NCBI GenBank assembly: GCA_025656435.1
Contig: JAHXHT010000057.1
Location: 1 to 11,242, forward strand
Length of the DNA stretch: 11,242 nt
Origin: Candidatus Thiodiazotropha sp. (ex Gloverina cf. vestifex)
GTDB lineage: Bacteria > Pseudomonadota > Gammaproteobacteria > Chromatiales > Chromatiaceae
Direction: 5' to 3'
Part shown: piece after piece, positions 1 through 7,036 of the stretch
Position numbering within the stretch: position 1 is the stretch's first letter
How the letters are laid out: each line of letters opens with the position of its first letter
Notes under the pieces: generated by a model
What the model was told of the DNA's origin: nothing
The model's input: the letters and a program-made list of their open reading frames with translations, nothing else
The model's database searches: none
Translations under genes and position numbers: made by a program

Positions 1-14
1 GTTGTTTGCTTCAT
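1..14 (-). CDS. Possible start of the next operon gene, cut by the window edge
   Basis: An ATG at 14-12 on the minus strand opens a frame (MKQT) that leaves the window after four codons. It lies 78 bases past the yhdP stop with no gene between, so a further operon member starting here is plausible. In related gammaproteobacteria yhdP is often followed by a nitrilase-family hydrolase or by tldD. There is no good ribosome binding site (the preceding bases are TATAGACCCC), and four codons cannot identify a product. Low confidence. Confidence 0.2.
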
Positions 15-92
15 GGGGTCTATATAATGATTGGCCTAGAATGTGCACCATTATCCCTCAATCGATGGATTCGTTCAGAGCTTCCCTAGCAA

Positions 93-3000
93 TCACCCTC
101 TGCCCGGTAGGTCGACACCCATGTCTCTCTCTTCTTCTTTCGGTATGGGCCTTTTGGCCACCTGCTTGAATTGCGGGTCGTCCCAACTGCCTGTGACCTC
201 ATAGGTCCGTTGGACGATCTTGTCGAATTGCTTGCCCAACAGCTTCTGTGTCACCGCTAATGCGACTCCAACAGTGGGGTTGACTGCCAGCGCACCGACC
301 AATGGCAGTGTGGCGCTGAGATGCGGAGTCACCACCACACGCTGATCGTAGGTACGGTCCACAAAACCTGTCTGCCCCGCAAACTCGATTTTTGCAGACG
401 TTGTCTTCACAGTCAGATCATGGGTTTCGGCATCTCCGTCCCTGACAGTGAAGTTCCCCTCAATCTCATCGAACATGAGTCCTTCTGAAAAGAAATCCCT
501 GAAATCGAGGGCCAGGCGTTTACCTAACGCATTCAGGCTGAATAGCCCAATCAGACGCCCAACACCGGGGTCCACATCGGTCACTTGTCCCTTACCCACT
601 TTCAACCAGATACTGCCATAGAGCCCTTCTGCCCCCATGTCGAGTGGGGACGTGGGCCAGTAGAGCTCCGCTTTGAGATCCGTGGGCGCCTCTTTAATAC
701 CTGTTTCCATGCCTAAATCCCTTTGCAGATCCCCCAGGCTGGCAATATGTGATTTCAGGTTGAGCGATGTGAGATGCCCCTTGTCGGTCAATCGCCAATA
801 GCCTTGGCCTGACAAATCGAACTTCTCTCCTACCAGCGTGATACCAGTAATGGTGATGCCATCTCTCTCTTTTTGCCAAGCAACATGGGATTTTCCTAAA
901 CCCTGCTCGTTGATATAGAGTGCATCCACCGAGAGATCCATCGAGGGGAGCTCTCTGGGATCCAGATCAATCGAGGATCCTGCTTCGGATTCCGTCCCGC
1001 TAATCGTGGCTGCAACCTTATCGAGATCCAACTTAATGTAGTCAAAACGGCCGAGCAAAGGCAGTTTCTGCCAATCCCCCGGCACCTGAACCATGCCCTT
1101 CACCGTTTCAGACTCCACACCAATGCGATAGCCATCGGCAAAATTTCTGGCAGTAAAATGGGCATCGGGACATGCGATATCTGCAATCGTCATATGATCT
1201 GATTTCAGATCAATATCGATAGGTGTCGGGGCGCCCTCTCCTTCGGCATTTTCAGCGATCCATGCAAGCCAGGGGGCCGCATTAAGCTTTTTTAGATACC
1301 CGCTTATGCTATACCTCTTACCTGCTTCAGACAGCTTGGGCTCACTGGAGAAGCCGATTGCCACCTGCTGTATTGCCCGAGGATCTCCGGGCAGCCTGAC
1401 TCGAGCATGGACTTCTTTGCCGTAGAACAATCGCAGATCGACATTTTTATCACGCCGAAAATCGGCGCTGAGATCCATTTTTCTTGAATTGGCAGCCTTT
1501 TTTCCGATAGGTGCAGGCAGGTCTACGGCCAGTCCACGCAGTTTGGAATTGACCTTGAGCCGCACTGGCACCTTGCTCTCATGATGTGCAATTTCCAGGA
1601 AAACATGACTGTCGGCACCCCCCTGGCCCGGTGGTAACCACCACCCGGGATACTGTTGTTTCAGCTGCTCGAGAGAAACATTCAGCCGGGTGGATATGCG
1701 TGTCCAGCGACCCTTTTTCTTGACCTTGGGAGAGACATCCACTGTCACCGCCTGATCCATCATTCGCGCCTTGATTTGTTTTGCGCTCACCTGATGTTCG
1801 TCGAAACTGAGTTCACCGGTGATACCCTCCACCTTGAGGCTGGCCAGCTTGACGGCCATGGTCGCATCTTCCAGTTTTAACTTGCCATCAACCTTGAACT
1901 GATCGGTCTTTTTCAGTGGGATGGACATACTAATGTGTGTCCGCGCCTCACCATCCACTTCAACCTCATCCAAGAAGGGACCAAAACGTTCCTGCAGCGG
2001 TGTCTCGCTGAGCAGTTTCAGCATGTCTGCGAAGGGGCCGATGATTTCCCCCTCTATCTCCACAGGCGCCGCCCCCTTAAGTTCTCTTATGCGAGCTTGT
2101 GCCTTATGCAGCCGATTGCCAAGCAGCAGGCCGTCATCCAGGGAGACCTGAAAGCTGTTGTTGACGAAGTGGGCCTCCGCCATACCCTGCTCGACCCTGG
2201 GCCAACCCGGCATATAATCGAGCACCAGATCTTCTACACCAAACCAGACCTCGAAACGGCCCTCATGCTGTTTGAAGGGAAACTTATTGAGCGGACCGTA
2301 AAGTAGAAATGAACCCGAATTGACATGGCCACTCACCACCGAGCGATCGAGCCACTCCACCAGCGAGTCCGGCATGATACCCACCGGCAAATAGTCGCTC
2401 TTGCGGGAACCATCACCGTTCCAAAAATCGGATTGCATATCGACGAACAGATCCGTTCCACTTAGAGGTATCTGCAACTCAATGCGTGAAAGAGTCTCAA
2501 CATCGTCGTTAATCATCTCCAGTTGGTCTGCACTGAGATGCAGGCCGTTCTTGGTATCGAAGCGCCAAGTGAAATCTCCGGCTAAACGTTTGGCGTTGAT
2601 CGGTGACCGGAAAAGTTTGGGAAAATTGACACTGAAATCAGAGGAGTCTAGCCGCAGCCAACCACCAACCTGGTTCCCCTCGAAACTGAGCCGCAACCCT
2701 GAGAGTCCAGGCACACTTTGCCAGGGGCGGCTCTTGTACCTTGCAACCACACCGCCCACATGCCAGAGAGCATCTCCCTCTACAGGCTGCAGCAAAGTAA
2801 AGCCGAAACGGGTCAAATGACCGTCTGCGGCAAGACCGGTCAGGGCATCGCCCAATTCGGCATTGGGAAGTTCAATGATGGAGAGAAAATCATTGAGTTC
2901 CTTGAGCGAGAGGTAATCTGCCCCCATGCGCAGCAGACGCCCCGACTCATCGTCCGATTGCCAGGCAAGGCTGAGACGGCCCGGCGGCCAGAGTTGGCCG

Positions 3001-3971
3001 TCACGCACCAGCACCAGGCTATCGAGATCGACCTGCCAACCCTGCTTCTCCTGACGCCAATCGAGTTCGCTGGCAAGACGGTCCAGCTGAAAAGGCGTTT
3101 CAACGGCCGGTCCGGTCATCTGAAAATCGGTTAACTCTGAAGTACCGTGCAGGCGCTGAAGCTGCCCTCGCGCCAATCGCCCCCAAAGCTCCAACTGCAG
3201 TTCGCCGCTGTTCACCGCATAGCCCGCCGGCAACCACTCGGTAAGTCGCCCGCCAGCTTTAAGATTCTCCCCTTTCAGGTAGAATCGCCCATCCATTGCC
3301 AGGGGATTCTCTTCGCTCCCCCTCAGATCGGCGATAAAGCGAATCGTCTCCGTGTCCTGCCAGCCGATTTTTGCTTTGACCGACAGCTGGTGACGGTTGC
3401 CATCGTTGAGCAGATCAACCGCAACACTGGATAACCGTAACGGCGGTCTGCCGGGATGGGACCCCTTGAGGAAAATCTCACTGTCGAACAGTCGCAATTC
3501 GGGCTGTCCGAGCAGTACTTCAGTGACCGCCCCTGAATCCGTACCTCCGTCAGACTTGATCCCTTGCAGAGAGATGGAGCCATCGGCGTGACGCTCTAGC
3601 TGCAGGCGCGTACCCACAACCATGGCTCGACCCAATCTGAGTTCACCGCTGATAAGTGAATTCAGCAGCTCAATATCGACATAGACCTCCCGCGCATGGG
3701 ACAGAGGTTCACTCTCATCCTGGCTATACAACGAGACATCGGTGAATTTCAGTGCCAGACGAAACCCTCTCAACTCCGCCTGCATGTCACCGATACTGAG
3801 CGGTTTGCCCGCACCCACCTCGACGATCCGCTCGATCTCCTGCTTGTAGGGTCCAAGGTCGATATGCGGCAGCGTCAGTCTTGCCACCGTCAGTGCGATC
3901 GCCAGCAGGATCACCAGCCATGCCATGACCAGCCAGAATTTGCCGTGAAGATAGCGGGCGACTTTCAGCAT
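93..3971 (-). CDS. yhdP: YhdP family AsmA-like envelope protein (DUF3971, TIGR02099-type)
   Basis: A 1292-residue protein, close to the roughly 1270 residues of E. coli YhdP. Residues about 12-30 (FWLVMAWLVILLAIALTVA) form one hydrophobic N-terminal anchor after a basic start; the rest is a long, beta-rich periplasmic body without other clear membrane segments. The C-terminal part (GLFSLNALGKRLALDFRDF, then a TYEVTGSWDDPQ segment near the end) is typical of the AsmA-like C-terminal domain of this family. In E. coli, YhdP with TamB and YdbH supports phospholipid movement between inner and outer membranes, and the family is predicted to form a lipid-conducting groove. The ATG at 3971 lies 18 bases after the rng stop, so co-transcription is very likely; the site upstream is weak (TAAGG overlapping the rng stop, GAG nearer the start). 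The frame is intact. The name rests on length, architecture, motifs and position after rng. Confidence 0.93.
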   Translation of the reverse strand: MLKVARYLHGKFWLVMAWLVILLAIALTVARLTLPHIDLGPYKQEIERIVEVGAGKPLSIGDMQAELRGFRLALKFTDVSLYSQDESEPLSHAREVYVDIELLNSLISGELRLGRAMVVGTRLQLERHADGSISLQGIKSDGGTDSGAVTEVLLGQPELRLFDSEIFLKGSHPGRPPLRLSSVAVDLLNDGNRHQLSVKAKIGWQDTETIRFIADLRGSEENPLAMDGRFYLKGENLKAGGRLTEWLPAGYAVNSGELQLELWGRLARGQLQRLHGTSELTDFQMTGPAVETPFQLDRLASELDWRQEKQGWQVDLDSLVLVRDGQLWPPGRLSLAWQSDDESGRLLRMGADYLSLKELNDFLSIIELPNAELGDALTGLAADGHLTRFGFTLLQPVEGDALWHVGGVVARYKSRPWQSVPGLSGLRLSFEGNQVGGWLRLDSSDFSVNFPKLFRSPINAKRLAGDFTWRFDTKNGLHLSADQLEMINDDVETLSRIELQIPLSGTDLFVDMQSDFWNGDGSRKSDYLPVGIMPDSLVEWLDRSVVSGHVNSGSFLLYGPLNKFPFKQHEGRFEVWFGVEDLVLDYMPGWPRVEQGMAEAHFVNNSFQVSLDDGLLLGNRLHKAQARIRELKGAAPVEIEGEIIGPFADMLKLLSETPLQERFGPFLDEVEVDGEARTHISMSIPLKKTDQFKVDGKLKLEDATMAVKLASLKVEGITGELSFDEHQVSAKQIKARMMDQAVTVDVSPKVKKKGRWTRISTRLNVSLEQLKQQYPGWWLPPGQGGADSHVFLEIAHHESKVPVRLKVNSKLRGLAVDLPAPIGKKAANSRKMDLSADFRRDKNVDLRLFYGKEVHARVRLPGDPRAIQQVAIGFSSEPKLSEAGKRYSISGYLKKLNAAPWLAWIAENAEGEGAPTPIDIDLKSDHMTIADIACPDAHFTARNFADGYRIGVESETVKGMVQVPGDWQKLPLLGRFDYIKLDLDKVAATISGTESEAGSSIDLDPRELPSMDLSVDALYINEQGLGKSHVAWQKERDGITITGITLVGEKFDLSGQGYWRLTDKGHLTSLNLKSHIASLGDLQRDLGMETGIKEAPTDLKAELYWPTSPLDMGAEGLYGSIWLKVGKGQVTDVDPGVGRLIGLFSLNALGKRLALDFRDFFSEGLMFDEIEGNFTVRDGDAETHDLTVKTTSAKIEFAGQTGFVDRTYDQRVVVTPHLSATLPLVGALAVNPTVGVALAVTQKLLGKQFDKIVQRTYEVTGSWDDPQFKQVAKRPIPKEEERDMGVDLPGRG

Positions 3972-3989
3972 GGCATGCTCAGACGGGCC

Positions 3990-5444
3990 TTAGACCAGCA
4001 CCACGTCGTAATGCTCCTGACTGTAGAGCAACTCCGCTTGCAGCTTTATAGGATGACCGATGAACTGTTCTAACTCCGCTAAATGGATCGACTCTTCATC
4101 CAGCAGACGATCGATAACCTCCTGTGAAGCAAGTACCAGCAGTGATTCCACATCGAACTGGCGGGACTCACGCAGAATCTCCCGGAAGATCTCATAGCAG
4201 GTGGTCTCAGCCGTTTTGATCGAACCCCGGCCTGCACAGCAGGGACAGGGTTCGCAGAGGACATGTTCCAGAGACTCACGGATTCGCTTGCGTGTCATCT
4301 CCACCAGCCCGAGGGAGGAGACTTCGGTGATGTGAGTGCGGGCATGATCGTGGGCCAGGCACTTCTCCAGGGCGCGCAGCACCTGACGGCGGTGCTCCGG
4401 ATCCAGCATATCGATGAAATCGATGATGATAATGCCACCCAGGTTGCGCAGCCGCAGCTGCCGGCAGATCGCCTGGGCCGCCTCCAGGTTGGTCTTGAAG
4501 ATAGTCTCTTCCAGATTACGGTGTCCCACAAAGGCACCGGTATTGACGTCAATGGTGGTCATCGCCTCAGTCTGATCGATCACCAGGTGCCCACCGGATT
4601 TGAGCTGTACTTTTCGCTCCAGTGCCTTCTGGATCTCATCTTCGACACCATAGAGATCGAACAGGGGCCGCTCCCCCGGGTAGTACTCGATCCGGTGCTT
4701 GATATCGGGGATGAACTTCTGGGCGAACTCAATGGACTTCTGGTGGGTCTCTTTGGAGTCAATACGCACCCGCTCCACGTCGGGTCCCACCAGATCACGC
4801 AGAGAGCGCAGCGGCAGGGAGAGGTCCTCATGGATCAGTTCGATTCCCTGTGCCAGCTTGCTGCGCTCCTGGATGGAAGCCCACAGGCGGGCGAGAAAGC
4901 GCATGTCCGACTTCAGAGAGCTCTCTTCAATCCCCTCCGCCGCTGTACGTGCGATATAGCCGCCGGAGATCTCGCCGGTCTCCGCCACTTGATTGAGCAA
5001 CTCCCGCAGACGCTGGCGTTCATCTTCCGCTTCGATTCGCTGTGAGATACCCATATTGCCCAGCGAGGGCATGAAGACGAGATGACGTGAGGGGATGGAT
5101 ATATTGGTGGTCAGTCTGGCGCCTTTGGTACCGAGCGGGTCCTTGAGCACCTGGACGATGACATGTTGGCCTTCGCGGAGCAGCTCGTAGATGTTATCGG
5201 TTTTTGGCTCATCCCCGGTGGTACTGATATCGGAGACATGCAGAAATGCCGCCCGCTCCAGCCCGACATCCACAAAGGCCGCCTGCATGCCGGGCAGAAC
5301 CCGGCAGACTTTCCCTTTGTAGATATTACCCACCAGGCCACGCTTACCGGCACGCTCCACGATCAGCTCCTGTACCACGCCGTTCTCGATCACGGCCACA
5401 CGGATCTCTGGTGGGGTAACGTTAATTAGAATCTCTTCGCTCAT
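3990..5444 (-). CDS. rng: Ribonuclease G
   Basis: A 484-residue protein (E. coli RNase G has 489), conserved end to end. It opens with the family-typical NVTPPEIRVAVIENG, followed by an S1-like RNA-binding region at about 39-125 (GNIYKGKV, PGMQAAFVDVGLERAAFLH). The catalytic core has Asp299 (MTTIDVNTGAFVGHRN) and Asp342 (IIIIDFIDM), with the 43-residue spacing of the RNase E/G metal-binding pair. The zinc-link cysteines are in CEPCPCC (397-403), pairing two subunits in this family. The enzyme is a 5'-end-sensing endoribonuclease that matures the 16S rRNA 5' end and takes part in mRNA decay. It lacks the long C-terminal scaffold of RNase E, so it should not itself assemble a degradosome. The ATG at 5444 follows AAGGA at short spacing, 12 bases after the maf stop and 18 before yhdP. 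Assignment is secure. Confidence 0.98.
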   Translation of the reverse strand: MSEEILINVTPPEIRVAVIENGVVQELIVERAGKRGLVGNIYKGKVCRVLPGMQAAFVDVGLERAAFLHVSDISTTGDEPKTDNIYELLREGQHVIVQVLKDPLGTKGARLTTNISIPSRHLVFMPSLGNMGISQRIEAEDERQRLRELLNQVAETGEISGGYIARTAAEGIEESSLKSDMRFLARLWASIQERSKLAQGIELIHEDLSLPLRSLRDLVGPDVERVRIDSKETHQKSIEFAQKFIPDIKHRIEYYPGERPLFDLYGVEDEIQKALERKVQLKSGGHLVIDQTEAMTTIDVNTGAFVGHRNLEETIFKTNLEAAQAICRQLRLRNLGGIIIIDFIDMLDPEHRRQVLRALEKCLAHDHARTHITEVSSLGLVEMTRKRIRESLEHVLCEPCPCCAGRGSIKTAETTCYEIFREILRESRQFDVESLLVLASQEVIDRLLDEESIHLAELEQFIGHPIKLQAELLYSQEHYDVVLV

Positions 5445-5456
5445 ACTTCCTTCGCG

Positions 5457-6059
5457 TTATTTCAGTTTATTATTGTTGATACTGAGTAGTTCGATCCCAG
5501 CCCGGCTGAGGAGTTCGGCTGTCTCGAACAACGGCAGACCCATCACACCGGTGTAGCTGCCTCTCAACTCGCTGATGAACTGCGCGGCACGACCCTGAAT
5601 AGCATAGCCACCCGCCTTGTCCACCGGCTCCCCACTCTCCCAGTAGTTCTCGATCTCTTGTGGCGTCAGCGACCGAAAGCTCACCCGGCTGACGCTGAGC
5701 CGGCTCTCCAGTACGCCGTTATCCATTGACACGGCGGTATAAATCTCATGGGTCCGACCCGAGAGCTGCCGCAGCATCCACAGCCCCTCCTTACGGTCAC
5801 GGGGCTTCCCCAACACATGGCCGTCGATCACCACGCTGGTATCAGCGGCCAGTACCGGCAGGTATTCACCCGCATTTCGGGCATTCAACCCTGCCACCGC
5901 CTTATCCTGTGACACCCGTTGCACATAGTCGGATGGAGATTCCCCATCCCGGGGGGTTTCATCCACCTCGATGTCGAGCAGCTTGTGCGGCACACCAATC
6001 TGTAACAGTAGCTCACGTCGCCGTGGAGAACGGGATGCCAGGTAGATCAGTGGCTCCAT
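5457..6059 (-). CDS. maf: Maf-like nucleoside triphosphate pyrophosphatase, YhdE type
   Basis: A 200-residue Maf/HAM1-fold protein. Seen motifs: the signature loop LASRSPRRRELL (8-19), PVLAADTSV with Asp73 as the likely catalytic residue, GKPRD (84-88), LSGRTHEIYTAV (99-110), and DKAGGYAIQG (147-156). The sequence resembles E. coli YhdE, which hydrolyses dTTP, UTP and modified pyrimidine nucleotides to monophosphates; specificity here is inferred from that resemblance. The frame stays open upstream to 6197, but I place the start at ATG 6059: this gives the family's normal N-terminus, whereas the extra 46 codons lie inside rlmH in another frame. The start overlaps the rlmH stop as TGATG, which suggests translational coupling; there is only a weak G-rich site upstream. 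A break in rlmH translation could therefore affect maf expression, though the downstream half could still be entered independently. Confidence 0.95.
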   Translation of the reverse strand: MEPLIYLASRSPRRRELLLQIGVPHKLLDIEVDETPRDGESPSDYVQRVSQDKAVAGLNARNAGEYLPVLAADTSVVIDGHVLGKPRDRKEGLWMLRQLSGRTHEIYTAVSMDNGVLESRLSVSRVSFRSLTPQEIENYWESGEPVDKAGGYAIQGRAAQFISELRGSYTGVMGLPLFETAELLSRAGIELLSINNNKLK

Positions 6060-6533
6060 CAACCCGCCCGGTGGTAGGGGTGATTTCTCATCAGGCTCCA
6101 GGCCCGATAGAGCTGTTCGGACAGAAACACCCTCACCAGGGGGTGCGGCAGTGTCAGTGGTGAAAGCGACCAACACAGCTCGGCTGCCGTGAGGCACTCA
6201 GGCGCAAGACCCTCAGGTCCACCCACCAGCAACGCCAGATCCCGGCCATCTGTCATCCACTGCGACAGCTTGCCGGAGAGTTGTTCAGTATTCCAGGCCT
6301 TCCCTTCATACATCCAGCGCAATGACCCGGCATCCTTTGGGGACAGCCTTTAGCATCCTTTGCCCTTCGTCCCGAAGTGTGCGTGCCGTATCGGCGTTTT
6401 TACCCCGATGACCCGGTGCAATCTCCAGCAGGTGCAGGGCACACTCGCTAGGGAGGCGTTTGGCATACTCCTCGTAGCCCTCCACCACCCAGCGTGGCAT
6501 ACGATTTCCCACTGAGATCAGATAGATATTCAT
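6059..6533 (-). pseudogene. rlmH: 23S rRNA pseudouridine-1915 N3-methyltransferase RlmH, split by a one-base shift
   Basis: Two adjacent frames make up a full RlmH. The first (6533-6306) encodes the N-terminal 75 residues MNIYLISVGNRMPRW through GHRGKNAD to CRVIALDV and then stops at TGA (6308-6306). The second, one base further on, continues EGKAWNTEQL through LLVGGPEGL and TLPHPLVRV to NHPYHRAG. Dropping one base at about 6308 gives 157 residues (E. coli 155), with LDV-EGKAW aligning to E. coli LDIPGKPW without a gap. The second half keeps the SAM-binding GGPEGL and the knotted SPOUT core. RlmH methylates pseudouridine 1915 in helix 69 of assembled ribosomes and is dispensable in E. coli. 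Both halves look unworn, so this is a very recent mutation, a sequencing error, or recoding. A TTG at 6322, about 10 bases after AAAGGA, could restart the C-terminal half. The ATG at 6533 heads the operon; no clear ribosome binding site precedes it, only a TACAAT at 6547-6542. Confidence 0.88.
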
Positions 6534-6641
6534 GTAAGGGGATTGTACGGGATATTGAAGGCTAGTGGGGGGCTTGGGCGGTGAAGAACGTATGGGATGT
6601 GAATTTTGAGTTGATAATGTGTGGCACGCTGTATCTTCACA

Positions 6642-6682
6642 TTATTACTCCCCTCACTCTGTCCCTCTCCCGGGCGGAGAGG
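6642..6682 (+). repeat. Left 41-bp terminal inverted repeat with REP-like hairpin
   Basis: This is the exact reverse complement of 6900-6940. It contains its own hairpin, CCCTCTCC (6663-6670), loop CGGGC, then GGAGAGGG (6676-6683). Such CCCTCTCC...GGAGAGGG stems are a common form of dispersed REP-like repeat in proteobacteria. A separate perfect hairpin follows at once: CCCTGGT, loop ATCA, ACCAGGG (6686-6703). Confidence 0.85.
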
Positions 6683-6758
6683 GAACCCTGGTATCAACCA
6701 GGGCGGGACGTATGTAGCTCCTAACCGTAAATAGAACTTCTGTTCGATTCATACCTAT

Positions 6759-6883
6759 GGAATCTCTGATTAATTCATCATTCCGGGCGAAGCGTAAACC
6801 GGGAACCCAGTTCTTTTGGATCATGGGATTACTGGATTCCGGCATTTGCCAGAATGACAAAAGACAAATTAATCACAGATTCC
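6759..6883. repeat. Inner inverted repeat and imperfect hairpin within the nested palindrome
   Basis: GGAATCTCTGATTAATT (6759-6775) matches the reverse complement of 6867-6883 at 16 of 17 positions. Between them is an imperfect hairpin: TCATTC (6778-6783) with GAATGA (6852-6857), and CCGGGAACCCAG (6799-6810) with CTGGATTCCGG (6832-6842), around a loop at about 6811-6831. The TCATTCC...GGGAA-CCAG layout resembles the widespread dispersed repeats of the TCATTCCCGC...GCGGGAATCCAG kind. This suggests one repeat family inserted inside another, or a composite element. Confidence 0.7.
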
Positions 6884-6899
6884 CCAGAATAATCCGTCT

Positions 6900-6940
6900 C
6901 CTCTCCGCCCGGGAGAGGGACAGAGTGAGGGGAGTAATAA
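6900..6940 (-). repeat. Right 41-bp terminal inverted repeat with REP-like hairpin
   Basis: Exact reverse complement of 6642-6682. It carries the mirrored hairpin CCTCTCC (6900-6906), loop GCCCG, GGAGAGG (6912-6918). Outside it the sequence runs into TGTGAGCGTAGCGAGC and the rhlB leader, and the symmetry with the left flank ends. Confidence 0.85.
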
Positions 6941-7036
6941 CAACTGTGAGCGTAGCGAGCACCACCAATTCAAAACTCATAATTCATAATTCCCATCAAT
7001 CGTCCTAGGGCCGAATATCCTGTATCCTTGCCCGCC

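Larger units (their letters stand above)
6642..6940. repeat. Nested palindromic (MITE/BIME-like) repeat between divergent rlmH and rhlB
   Basis: The element is bounded by a perfect 41-bp inverted repeat, 6642-6682 against 6900-6940, starting TTATTACTCCCCTCACTCTG. Inside lies a second inverted repeat of 17 bp with one mismatch (6759-6775, 6867-6883), and inside that an imperfect hairpin. At 299 bp with long terminal repeats and no transposase, it resembles a miniature inverted-repeat element or a paired REP structure. The only reading frames are low-complexity translations of the repeats. No clear target duplication is visible; CA abuts both ends. The rest of the gap holds no recognisable gene: 6534-6641 is the rlmH upstream side, and 6941-7036 the rhlB leader with tandem CATAATT units at 6978-6991. 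Confidence 0.8.

Noticed and set aside
2..28. TTGTTT and TATAAT resembling a plus-strand promoter at the left edge
   Set aside because: The spacing is 15, and no plus-strand gene follows; it would only read antisense into yhdP.
4263..5045. 260-codon frame antisense to rng
   Set aside because: Rng is unambiguous on the minus strand; the opposite frame is open only through codon bias.
6060..6197. 46-codon N-terminal extension of the maf frame
   Set aside because: It lies within rlmH in another frame, and the ATG at 6059 gives the normal Maf N-terminus and the TGATG overlap.
6654..6860. 68-codon frame on the minus strand inside the nested repeat
   Set aside because: It is made of repeat sequence (for example GLRFARNDE and PSPPGRG strings), a known kind of spurious frame in dispersed repeats.
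7028..7036. TTG start for rhlB at 7028
   Set aside because: The ATG at 7037 matches the E. coli RhlB N-terminus and is the stronger start codon.
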